Under the pieces are notes generated by a model that saw nothing but the letters and a program-made list of their open reading frames with translations, had not been told where the DNA came from and ran no database searches. The translations under genes and the position numbers were made by a program. From Monoplex corrugatus (Eukaryota; Mollusca; Gastropoda; Littorinimorpha; Ranellidae), in the NCBI GenBank assembly GCA_030674185.1, contig JAPXFY010000031.1:36569723-36633722 (forward strand): a DNA stretch of 64,000 nt, in the 5' to 3' direction. Below, in pieces: positions 24,000-35,300 of the stretch; position 1 is the first letter of the stretch, and each line of letters opens with the position of its first letter.

Positions 24000-24125
24000 T
24001 GACACTGCTGTTGCTGATTCACATCATGATATGCTATGAGCAGAGATGTAGAGCACAGTCCTGTCACACAGCTTGAAGTCATAACTGAACTCCATAACAT
24101 CATCATATTCCCCATTTTCATAATT
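24000..24125 (+). mobile_element. SINE family E, 3-prime half
   Basis: ATGTAGAGCACAGTCCTGTC, ACACAGCTTGAAGTC and CATCATCATATTCCC match the 3-prime part of 56622-57005. Truncated at the 5-prime end. Confidence 0.5.
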
Positions 24126-24297
24126 CATCACACAAATTACAAATACAAAAAAAGACGAAAAACAAACAAACAACCAACCAACCAACCAACCAACCAACCA
24201 ACAACCAACAAAAACCAAACCAAACCAAAACAAAAACAAAACAAAACAAAAAACAGGACTACTGGTGAGATGAGAAAATGATATGAAAAAGAAATGT

Positions 24298-24900
24298 GAC
24301 CTCCCACCATGAAATCAGTCTTAACTCGCAGTCAGTCGAACAACACTAGGAGCTGAAAAGGTGACTGAGGGTCAATCTGGGGTGTTTTGACTTTTTCTCA
24401 AAATTGATTTCTATAGACTATAATCTATCCCCCACAGAGATTTTTTTCTTGAAAAAATATTATTAATCAATTTAAACTGGTATTTTAATGCACTGATCGC
24501 AGCAGAAAGAACGCAATTTCTTACCAGAAGTACCTCTTCTTGTCTCTTATTATGAACCGTAACCTGTACAGTACCCGCACATGTAATATACTGACAGAAA
24601 GCTCTTTGGTGCACCTTTCAGATAATGACAGGGAAAATTAGAAACTAACTGGGTCAAAGCTACCAAATAAAGAAATTTAAGGAAAATGTGTAAGAGAGAA
24701 CACAAAAACTTTAGAGGCCGTTTTCTCAAAATGGCCGTCATACAACTTCATGACTTTAAACATACATAACATCTACATTTTTTTTGAGTACAAGCTTTAT
24801 TCAAGTACCAAAATAATCAGCAGAATGTACACTTTCCAGTGATATGTATATCTCAAAATACCCAAAATGCTAGTTAAGACTGATTTCATGGTGGGAGGTC
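24298..24900. mobile_element. Element with perfect 29-bp terminal inverted repeats
   Basis: GACCTCCCACCATGAAATCA plus GTCTTAACT at 24298-24326 is repeated exactly in inverse at 24872-24900. AAAT on both sides (one or two bases out) may be the target duplication. 603 bp, AT-rich, no ORF, so a non-autonomous DNA transposon of unassigned superfamily. Confidence 0.75.
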
Positions 24901-24904
24901 GCAA

Positions 24905-25650
24905 ATGTACTTTACTCAGCCAAGGACTTGTCATAAAACTGATCATAGACACAGATGAGATTTCTACCGGTCAGTAGTAAGTAAAACAAGATCTCTGACA
25001 CAGACGAAACTGCTCAGGTTTCCAGTAGATGTCTCGTCTACAGGTGTTTGTGATCACTGTAACGTTAAGTCCTAAGTACATTACAGTACATTTCTTTTCT
25101 ATATCAGATTCTCATCTTAACCTGCCGTCTACTCTGTAATCATTGTTCCACCAAGTCCTACAGTATCAAGATTCTTATAGCCATTCATGGCCAGTTTTCA
25201 TGGTGGCCCAGTTTTGATGGCATCATGTGTAGGAGAGTTGAAATCGGCTTTGTGGGGGGGGGGGGGGGGGGGGGGGGGATGATACGACGCATTGCAGGAT
25301 GATGGGTCAGCCTCCATCAAACCAGCTGTGAATGTTTACCTGACCCAGTTCAGGGTAAAGGGAAGATAAAGCATCAAAGAACAGATGAGCTGCAGCCCTT
25401 ATAATGCTGGCCTTGGAGAAATGCTGCAGTTTCTGCCAGCTCACTCCTGTATTACGGGACAACCTTTAACTTCTTTCCAGTTTCCATCTTTAAAAAAAAC
25501 AAAACAAAACAACAACAACAACAACAACAAAACAAACAAACAAACAAACAAACAAAAACAGAATTGGCCCAAGTCATAGTGAGATTTTTAAAACTGCAAA
25601 GTTGGTTGTTGTTTTTTTAAATTAAAGGGAAATGTTTCATATTGATCATA
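24905..25650. other. Unique DNA with G25 and (CAAA)n/(CAA)n stretch
   Basis: AACAAAACAACAACAACAAC and (CAAA)n at 25495-25558; no exon. Confidence 0.5.
25254..25278. repeat. G25 homopolymer
   Basis: An uninterrupted run of 25 G; potential G-quadruplex and an error-prone assembly site. Confidence 0.9.
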
Positions 25651-25655
25651 GAGAA

Positions 25656-25656
<1 letters not shown>

Positions 25657-25728
<72 letters not shown>

Positions 25729-25881
25729 GTGTGTGTGTGTGCGCGCGTGGCGTGTGTGTGTTGTGTGTGTGTGTGCAACCAAAGTATGTTAATGGAGGAA
25801 TCTTAACCAACTTTAGGTCAGAGATGTAATTTGTTGAAGACTTGTGCATACATAAATTTAGAAGTCATGGCCCCAAGTCAG

Positions 25882-25939
<58 letters not shown>

Positions 25940-25965
25940 CTCTCTCACACACACACACACACAAA
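25657..25965. repeat. (TG)n 25657-25775 and (TC)n 25885-25948
   Basis: TG array with GCGCGCGTGGCG slip; CT array of 64 bp followed by short CA. Confidence 0.95.
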
Positions 25966-26059
25966 ACCTACACTCAGCACTGTTTGAAGTAGGTGTTCGA
26001 ATAGCACTTCCTCAGGAAATTCTGACAATAGATTTACATTCTGTATTCCCTGTTGTGAC

Positions 26060-27708
26060 AGTGTACCAGTTACCTTGCTGCACATTGAGTTGTATTTCAG
26101 CCTTGATGTGTACAGAATCAACAGTTGTTAGTAATAATTTTTGTGTGAAAAGGGAGATTGTTCAGATGGCTTGATTGTCTTGAATCTTTTTGTATTTTTT
26201 GTGTTTTTGTTTTGATATTTACAAAATCTGCATTTGTCAGTAATAAATTTTGTGTAGAAAAAGGGAGATTGTTCAAATGGCTTGGTCATCTTGAATCTTT
26301 TTATTATTTTTTTTTTTAATTTCAGTCTTGATATTTACAAAATCATTACTTTTTGTGCAAAAAGGGAGATTGTTCTTTCTACATTTGTTTGTAAAAATGT
26401 TTTTGTAAAAAGGGAGATTGTTCAAATGGCTTGATCATCTTGATTCATTTTATGTTTTTTGTATTCAGTACTGATATTTTCAAATATATGTTACGTATGT
26501 TGGTAATATTTTTGTTTTAAAAAAGGGAGATTGTTCAAATAGCTTTGTCATCTTGATTCTTTTTATTTTATTTTTGTTTGTTTGTATTTCAGTGTTGATA
26601 TTTACCAAAATCTACATTTGTGTGTAAAAAAAGGGAGATTGTTCAAATAACTTGATCATCTTGATTCTTTTTATATGTATTTTTTGTGTTTCAGCCTTGG
26701 TATTTACAAAATCTACATTTATTAGTAATAAGTTTGTGTAAAAATGGAGATTGTTTAAATGGCTTGATCATCTTGATTCTTTTTCTTTTTTTTTTTTTTT
26801 TTTTTTTTTCGTATTTTACTTATTTTAGCCTTGATATTTACAAAATCTACATTTGTTAGTAATAATTTTTGTGTTAAAAACGGGAGATTGTCCAAATGGC
26901 TTGATCATCTTGATTCTTTTTTTTTTTTTATTTATTTTTATTTTAACCTTGATGTTTACAAAAAATCTGCATTTATTACTAATAATTTTTGTGTTAAAAA
27001 AGGGAGATTGTTCAAATGGCTTGATCATCTTGATTCTTTGTTTAAAATGTTTTGTATTTCAATCTTGATATTTTTCCCCGTGGGGATGCTGAGGACTCTT
27101 TCAGTATAAATAGTATCCCCACCTTCTGGAAATTTTGTGCTAGAAATTTCCTCTTTTCAGTCATTCTCTTTGTTTCTGCCTTGTTCCTTTGCTTTCTGAT
27201 GTTTCTTTCTATCATTTTCTGCCTAGTTGGACCATTCACCAGTATGTGTTCGATAAAGTCTTACTTACTTTTTCTTAGGATTGATAATTGGGTACATGCA
27301 TTTTTGGTTCAAGGGAGGTGAGATATGCAGAAGCAGTTTTAGGTAATCTAGGCCCATTTTTATATATATTTTGGTGTCCTTAGTGTGTGATAAACTGGAC
27401 GAAGTGGTCAACATCTGGGGCATGTCCTTAGATTATGTACGTGAATGCGTTGATATGTGTACTTAATTTTCTTTTCTTTTCTTTTTCCTGTTGAAGTTTT
27501 GTATATTTTGAAGCGGTTATAGCCCTGATATGGCTCTGTGGCTGGGCTGGGCTTTATAAACAACAATAACAATAACAAAAAAGTCTTGATATTTACAAAA
27601 TCTGCATTTGTAATGTTAGTAATAGTTTTTGTGTTTAGAAAGGGAGATTGTTCAAATGGCTTGATCATCTTGATTCTTTTTATATTCTCAAAAGATTTTT
27701 TTTTAACA
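26060..27708 (+). repeat. ~120-bp tandem array directly before MCT exon 1
   Basis: About ten units built of TCTTGATATTTACAAAATC, TGCATTTGTTAGTAATAAT, AAAAAGGGAGATTGTTCAAA, TGGCTTGATCATCTTGATTC and a T-rich stretch ending TTTCAG or TTTTAG. Unit starts near 26095, 26210, 26325, 26468, 26590, 26695, 26825, 26943, 27060 and, after the repeat A insertion, 27584. The last unit runs into the exon 1 acceptor at 27709. Confidence 0.85.
27074..27583 (+). mobile_element. Repeat A retroposon with 11-bp target duplication
   Basis: 510 bp flanked by TCTTGATATTT at 27063-27073 and 27584-27594. Inserted in the tandem array just before MCT exon 1, separating its last unit from the others. Same head, middle and tail as at 9604. 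Confidence 0.78.
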
Positions 27709-27709
27709 G

Positions 27710-27930
27710 ATGATTGTGGTGACAACGAAGCGAAAGCCTGACATGGACGAAGAACGGGGGTGGGAGAGGTGGGCGGTGGGTGGCGGCGGCGTTCTTCACG
27801 CAGTTCATTGTGTGTGGGATCACCTACAGCTTAGGGGTCTTCCACGTGGTCTTCAAGGACATCTTTTATGCCTCGCATTTCGACACCTCCTGGGTCGGCT
27901 CCATTCTGTTGTACATCACAGCACTGTCCA
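27710..27930 (+). CDS. MCT-like gene, coding exon 1 (TM1 and start of TM2), frameshifted
   Basis: The exon follows TTTTTTTTAACAG and opens with ATG; it ends at TCCA|gtaagt. The ATG frame reads [18 protein letters not shown] then ERWAVG, after which the frame is lost. The plus-one frame resumes at GTG 27780 as [20 protein letters not shown] and then [16 protein letters not shown]. The MCT N-terminal motif (acidic-G-G-W-G-W-x-V-V) therefore sits across the break: GGG TGG GAG AGG TGG GCG GTG has three extra bases between the tryptophans and one extra G at about 27778-27780. Without that G the exon is 220 nt and phase 1 at its end, which fits exon 2. The preceding ~1.6 kb is a tandem array (see separate entry). 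Whether the ATG is the true start or an internal phase-0 Met is open. Confidence 0.8.
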
Positions 27931-28074
27931 GTAAGTGGTGTGGAGGTGGGAGTGGGGGTTTGGGGGGTGAATGGTGTGTTAGTCAATAAGGTAAGTGTGT
28001 GTGTGTGTGGTCTGTGTATGTGTGTTTGTGTGAGTGAGTATGTCTGTGTGTGCTTGTGTGTGTGTGTGTGTGTG

Positions 28075-28143
<69 letters not shown>

Positions 28144-28145
28144 AG

Positions 28146-28190
<45 letters not shown>

Positions 28191-28218
28191 GAGAGAGATG
28201 AGAGGAGAGAGAGAGAGT

Positions 28219-28290
<72 letters not shown>

Positions 28291-28359
28291 GGGTGTGTGT
28301 GGGTCGGTGTGTGCATGTGGGGTGTGGGTCGGTGTGTGTGTGTGTGTGTGTGTTTGGGT

Positions 28360-28426
<67 letters not shown>

Positions 28427-28459
28427 GAGAGAGAGAGAGAGGAGAGAGGAGAGGTGGTG

Positions 28460-28523
<64 letters not shown>

Positions 28524-28527
28524 TGTG

Positions 28528-28597
<70 letters not shown>

Positions 28598-28674
28598 GTG
28601 TGTGGTCGGTGTGTGCATGTGTGTGTGTGTGGGTCGTGTGTGTGTGTGTGTGTGTGTGTGTTTGTGTGTGTGTG

Positions 28675-28712
<38 letters not shown>

Positions 28713-28745
28713 AGAGAGAGAGATGAGGAGAGGAGAGAGAGAGAG

Positions 28746-28791
<46 letters not shown>

Positions 28792-28813
28792 CGTGCATGT
28801 ACATGTTATTATT

Positions 28814-28859
<46 letters not shown>

Positions 28860-29138
28860 GAGTAGAGATGAGAGAGAGAGAGAGAGAGTGGTGTGTGTGT
28901 TGTGTGTGCGTGCTGTGTGTGTGTGTGTGTGTGTGTGTGTTGTGTTGTGTGTGTGTGTGTGTGTTGTATGTGTGTGTATGTACGTACGTGCATGTACATG
29001 TTATTATTGTGTGTGTGTGAGAGAGAGGGAGAGAGATTGATATGAGTAAGAAATGGGGGAACCAAGCGAGAGCAAGAGAGTGTGAGTAAGTGGAGTGGTG
29101 AGTGGTGAGTGAGTGAGTGTGTGGTGTGTGTGGTGTGT

Positions 29139-29178
<40 letters not shown>

Positions 29179-29180
29179 TG

Positions 29181-29272
<92 letters not shown>

Positions 29273-32213
29273 TGTTTCTGAAATAAAAGATTAGAAAAGT
29301 AAAAAACAACAATGTTTTACTGGTTTCTGGGCCAATGAGGGTTTGCTGTCATCTTGTTCTGAATTAATCAACCAGTCAATCAATCAGTCAGTCAATCATC
29401 GATCGATCGATCGATCAGTCAGTCAGTCAGTCAGTCAGTCAGTCAGTCAGTCAGTCAGTCAGTCGTCAGTCACACAGTCAGTCAATCAATCAGTCTGTAA
29501 ATAAATTACGTATCAACCTGTGTAATATTTCAGGTGTAATATTGTGGTATATGACAAATTTCTGGTGTGTTAGTTAAGGCTTAGCTGTCATTTTAATCAG
29601 TCAGTCAATTAGTGAGTCAGCCAACCAGTCAGTCAGTCTATTAATCATTCAGTAAGCAAATTGTAAATTTGGTCAAACAGTCAATTTATGATCATTTGTA
29701 ATTTTTCAGTATTTAGAAAAAGAATGTTATAGCATTCTGATTTTTCTTGGATGCATGCATGGGCATTGTTTTTCGCATGCTGTGCAGACAGTGTACCAGT
29801 ATACCACTGCACAGTCTGCATACTTTATCACTGGTATCAGTCAGCAGTTTATTGATTGTTTAATAAACCTTTGTGTGTGTGTGATGGGGTGCTTTCATCT
29901 TAATTAATCATTCAATTTATTAATTGTTTGCGCTTTGTGTGTGGTATTTCAGGTGTGATGGGGTGCTTTCATCTTAATTAATCAGTCAGTTTATTAATTG
30001 ATTACTCTTTGTTTGTGGTATTTCAGGTGATGGGGTGCTTTCATCTTAATGAATCATTCAGTTTATTAAATAATTGATTGTTCTTTGTGGTATTTCAGGT
30101 GTGATGGGGTGCTTTCATCTTAATTAATCATTCAGTTTATTAATTGATTGCTCTTTGTGTGTGGTATTTCAGGTGTGATGGGGTGCTTTCGTCTCTATTA
30201 ATCATTCAGTTTATTAATTGATTGCTCTTTGTGTGTGGTATTTCAGGTATGATGGGGTGCTTTCATCTGAATTAATCATTCAGTTTATTAATTGATTACT
30301 CTTTGTGTGTGGTATTTCAGCTGTGATGGGGTGCTTTCATCTTATGAATCATTCAGTTTATTAATTGATTGCTCTTTGTGTGTGGTATTTCAAGTGTGAT
30401 GGGGTGCTTTCATCTTAATGAATCATTCAGTTTATTAATTGATTACTCTTTGTGTATGGTAATTGTATTTCAGATGTGATGGGGTGCTTTCATCTTAATC
30501 AGTCAATCAGTTTAATAGTTGATTAACTCTTTTGCTCCTCACCCTGTCCACCAGCATTGCCAACCATGCAAGCAAAGCAAAAACTTAACCCTTTGTTTCA
30601 TTTACCCTATCCACCAGTTTCCTTCAGCTCGTGGATAGGGTGAGGGAATCAAAGGGTTAAATTTTTGCAGTTGATGAATAGGATGCGGGAGTCGAAGAGT
30701 TAATCTTTGTGTGTGGTGTTTCAGGTGTGACACAGTGCTTAGACAGACAGTTTATTGATTGGTTATCCTTTGTGTGTGGTACATCAGGTGTGACAGGTTG
30801 CTATCATCTTAGTCACTCATTATAGACTGATTAACCCTTTGACTCCCGCACCCTGTCCACCCGCATCCTGCATTGTCAACCATGCCAGCAAAGCAAAAAC
30901 TTAACCCTTTGACTCGCTCACCCTATCCACCAGCTTCCTTCAGGTGGTGGATAGGGTGACGGAGTCAAAGTTTTTGCTGTTGATGAATAGAGTGCGGGAA
31001 CCAGAAGAACAAGAAAACCAACGCAAGCGCGTATTCAACAAAACAAGACAAGACAAGCGCAAATTTTCTGTCAAGCGCGAATGCACGGTCACAAACAGAC
31101 CACAAACACCAAACAACGGATAATAAAAAGAGTCCAGTGGATAAAAAGGGACCAAAGTTTTATTATCCGTTATTTGGTGTTTGTGGTCTGTTTGTGACCG
31201 TGCATTCGCGCTTGGGCGCGGGCTGTCGCACTTGTTTTGGATCAGGGTGCGGAGTCAAAAGGTTATCCTTTGTTTCAGGTGTGATGTTGAGGTTTGTGAC
31301 GAGCTACTGGGGCAGCCGTGTCAGCGTGATGTTAGGGGGTTTGCTGTCTGCGGTGGGACTGGCGCTGTGCATGGTGGTGCAGGATCTCTACCAACTCTAC
31401 CTCTCTTACGGACTGCTTGTGGGTATGTATGGAGTTTGTTCAAGGATGATTTATTGCACTCAGACAGTTCCATATGCGCACCACCCAAATCTGCCAGCAG
31501 TTTTCTGGCAGACTCCTGAGCCTGTGCATAGCCCTCTGTGCTGCCAAGGTGTTGAAATGGGGGGAGGGTTCTATGAGACTCTAAGCTTATATCATGAGAA
31601 CATGGAAACATTAACCCTACAGACCTGAGCCCTGAGCGTAATTGTGCCCCCTGCCTGGCCTCTGAGCAAAATTTTGATGGTTCATCACTAGCTCGCTTCA
31701 TGGTCAATTTTGCACCCAAATCACCTCAAAATACCATCAACACAAAGGCAGACATTTGCAATAGGCTGAACTCACGCTCACGGAGACTTAGCAACGTTTG
31801 GGTGGTTATTTTTAGCTCTTGATAAAGTGACGATCATGTGAGTGTGCTATTCCCACTATAGCGGGAACTCGGTCTGGTAGGGTTAAGGTGTGCTGTGGAC
31901 AGGCCAGTTTTTAATGTTATGGGTAGGATTAACCTGGAGATACCAACACGACTGTATTAAAAAACTTAACATGGTATGTGCGCGTGTGTGTGACTGTGTA
32001 TGTGAGTTTGTGCGTGTGTGTGACTGTGTGTGTGTGTGTGACTGTGTGTGGTGTGGTGTGTGGTGTGTGTGGTGTGTGTGTGTGTGTGTGTGTGTGTTGT
32101 GTGTGTGTGTGTGTGTTGTGTGTGTGTGTGTGTGTACTCGAGATATCAGATCCTGTGTCCATGGCTCTATTAACAAAACTGAATGTGATATGTGTGCGTG
32201 TGTGTTGTGACTG

Positions 32214-32304
<91 letters not shown>

Positions 32305-35300
32305 GCTTACACTGTACATGCAGTGTGTTGCTGCACACTCTATGTACTCCTTCAATGGGCCCACATGCTGTATTTAATTTTAGTGATAAAACTGTCATCA
32401 CTGTAAAAGGATTCAACCTCTTAATATCAGCTAACAGATCAAAACATTTTTCAAGTTGTTTTGTAAGTATGAAGCAGTGTATTACATATTTACAACAACA
32501 CTGGAGGAACTGGTCGGATACTTGTTTCATAATGCACCAGTTTGCTATTCATGATAAACTTTTTCCTTTGATTTATTATTTATGTTCATCTGCAGTGAAA
32601 GATATTTTTAATCGTGATGAGGGTCTGCACAAGGATTTGTTTCTCAGTGAGTTGCAAATATTAAAAGTCCATTCATTTTCAGTTTTGTTGTGTGTTCAGA
32701 GTTCTGAAGTTGTAAACACTTCACAGTCTTTAACTCACTCACTACATACGATTATGGCCCTTGCCATTCCCCTGATACCACATTTGTATAGGTAATGAGA
32801 AAAATTCTCATACAAACAAATGAGAACAGAGAGTTTTGAAATTTGGCAGGTCATATATTAAAAGATTGGTGTAAACAATGCTGAAATTTCGATTGTCTAA
32901 CCCTCATGGTTGCTGAGTAATGGTACAAGTAAACTTAGAGAAATTTTCAGGTGAAAAATGTCTTATTGAATACACAGTCAGGTCAATACATCAGTTCCTA
33001 CAGTCACATTTTGAATGAAATTTCATAAAATCCAAAGTGCACACACTACACGTGCACTGGAGAAGAGATTGTGTTGAACAGCGCTGAGTTATTGAGTATT
33101 GTTCAGCCATTTGCTTTTCCGTCGTCTGCTTCGCTGCAGAGATAGTGGGTCATGAACTTTGCGCTGTCTGCACACTAACTGCGTAGTACAGTGACCTCAT
33201 GGCTTGAAACGAGGCTAAGAATGACCAGAGAATCTATTTCTGGCTATTACTAGTATTAGTTTCGGTTAACGGAAATACTGAAAGCCCGCGAATTTTCAAA
33301 ACTCAAGTCGGATTTCTCCGACGCTTGTAGACAAGTGTTGTTGAGACATGATTGGGAAATCCCGACGCTCGTAGTGAGAGAGTTAACCTTGACTACTTGC
33401 AAGAACTGAAAAAGTGATTAATTTCAACAACAACAATAAAAAGATATTTTGTCTCTCGCAGGTATCGGATTTGGGCTGGCCTGTTCCCCGTCCATTGTTG
33501 CTGTGGAGCGGTCGTTCATCCATGGGCGAACACAGGCCCTGAGCACGGTGATAGCAGGGATCGGGGTGGGGATCATCGTCTTTCCTGTCTTCATCCGATA
33601 CCTGCTGGAGTATTTTGGGTGGCGTGGAACTTTCCTGATTCTCTCTGGCGTGGCGCTGAACTTGTGCGTGTGCGGGGCAGTGATGAGGCCCAAGTCGACT
33701 GACAAGGTGAGCAGAAGGTTGATTCAGGTTGCCCCGTAACCCTGAGGTTTAAGGAGAGAGAGGTGTAAGGTTAAGAGATCTTCACACTGCTTTTACCTTC
33801 TCCTGTGGGGATGCTGGGGGCTCTTTCAGTATAAATGGTATCCCCACCATCGGAAATCCTGTGCTAGAAATTTCCTCTTTTTTTGTCAATGTCTTGTTTC
33901 TGCCTTATTCCTTTCTTTTCTCTTATTTCTTCTGATATTTTCTGCCTTGCTGGTCCATTCACCTGTAAGTGTTCTGATACATACTTCTTATTTTTCTCTT
34001 ATTTCTCTATAATTGCTGCTGGTCCATTCATGTAGTGTCATATACTTATTTTTTTTTTAGGCTCCTTGGGAAATGAAGGAATATACCAGAATTCCTTTCT
34101 AGTAATTTTGGCCTTGTTTATGTATGTTAATTATTTCTTTTATGATATAAGTTCATTATTATAGTCTATAATATAGAACATTTATAATTGAGCTTTATAT
34201 ATAATTATATTATCTTTAGTGTCCTTGGTTTGTTTAAATATGTATTCAGGTATGTTTTCTAAATCCCCCCATGTGATAAATTGGACAGAGTGGGGCATCT
34301 CCTTTGATTATGTGCGCGTATGCATTGATAGCGTGCTTGATTTTCTTTTCCTTCTTTTTTTCTGTTGAAGTATTGTGTATGCATTAAAACGATTATAGCC
34401 CTGATATGGCTCTACACAGTTGGCTGGGCTTTAAACAAAAATAACAATAACTATATCTTCCCCTGTCCTGAAGAGGTGTGGGTATCCAATCACAGATGGG
34501 TGGACTTGAGGCCAGATGAGCAGTTTTTTTTGAGATGGGCATGAGATTGGAAACTATTTGTATTTTGTAGTTGTACTTCTTTCTGTCCTTTTTGTTTTTT
34601 TCTGTTTTTGTTTTTTGATTTTTAAAATTTTTTTTGGTCACAGTGGATATATCGTGTGAAAATCAGACTGCTGTTCTTTGGGAGATTGTGTCACCATTGC
34701 GCAGCACCATCCTTATTTTTCCTGTTATTTTTCTGTTTGCATGTATTTCTGTTTAGTTATGAAAATGGATTTTCTGCGGAATTTTGTCAAGACAGTTTCT
34801 GTGTTGCCATGGGATCGTGTAGAATGTGAGAGAGTGTGTTTGTTTTTTTAGGACGGGGAGTAGGGGGGAACTTTAATGTGCGCTAAGTGCATGCTGCATG
34901 TGGAATGTCATTTGAAAGATTAGCTGGCACCTAGACCACCATTTTAGATCTAATGGAGAGGGGAGAACAATCCTGGTCCTGTCTAGTAACTGGATTTATT
35001 ATTATTTTTTTTTCCGCAGCAGAGCATTTTTGCATGAAATATTATTTGCTTGCCCTTTGGAAAAGGTTTTGCTACAGTGTTGCAATGCTTCCTCCATCCT
35101 CACCCTTTGTTGTTTTGTTTATCTGTCAGAGTGGACTTTTGTGGAATTGTTTTTCCCCACCCCACCCTTTGTTTGTTTACCTGTCAGGTGGACTTTTGTG
35201 GAATTGGTCTTTCCCCACCTCCCACCCTTTTCTTTGTTTACCTGTCAGAGTGGACTTTTTGTGGAATTGTTTTCCCCACCCTCACCGTATCTTTTGTTTA

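Noticed and set aside
27831..29065. Open frames of 90-329 codons
   Set aside because: Composition effect of the TG/GA block; only the first part of the region (27710-27930) is coding.
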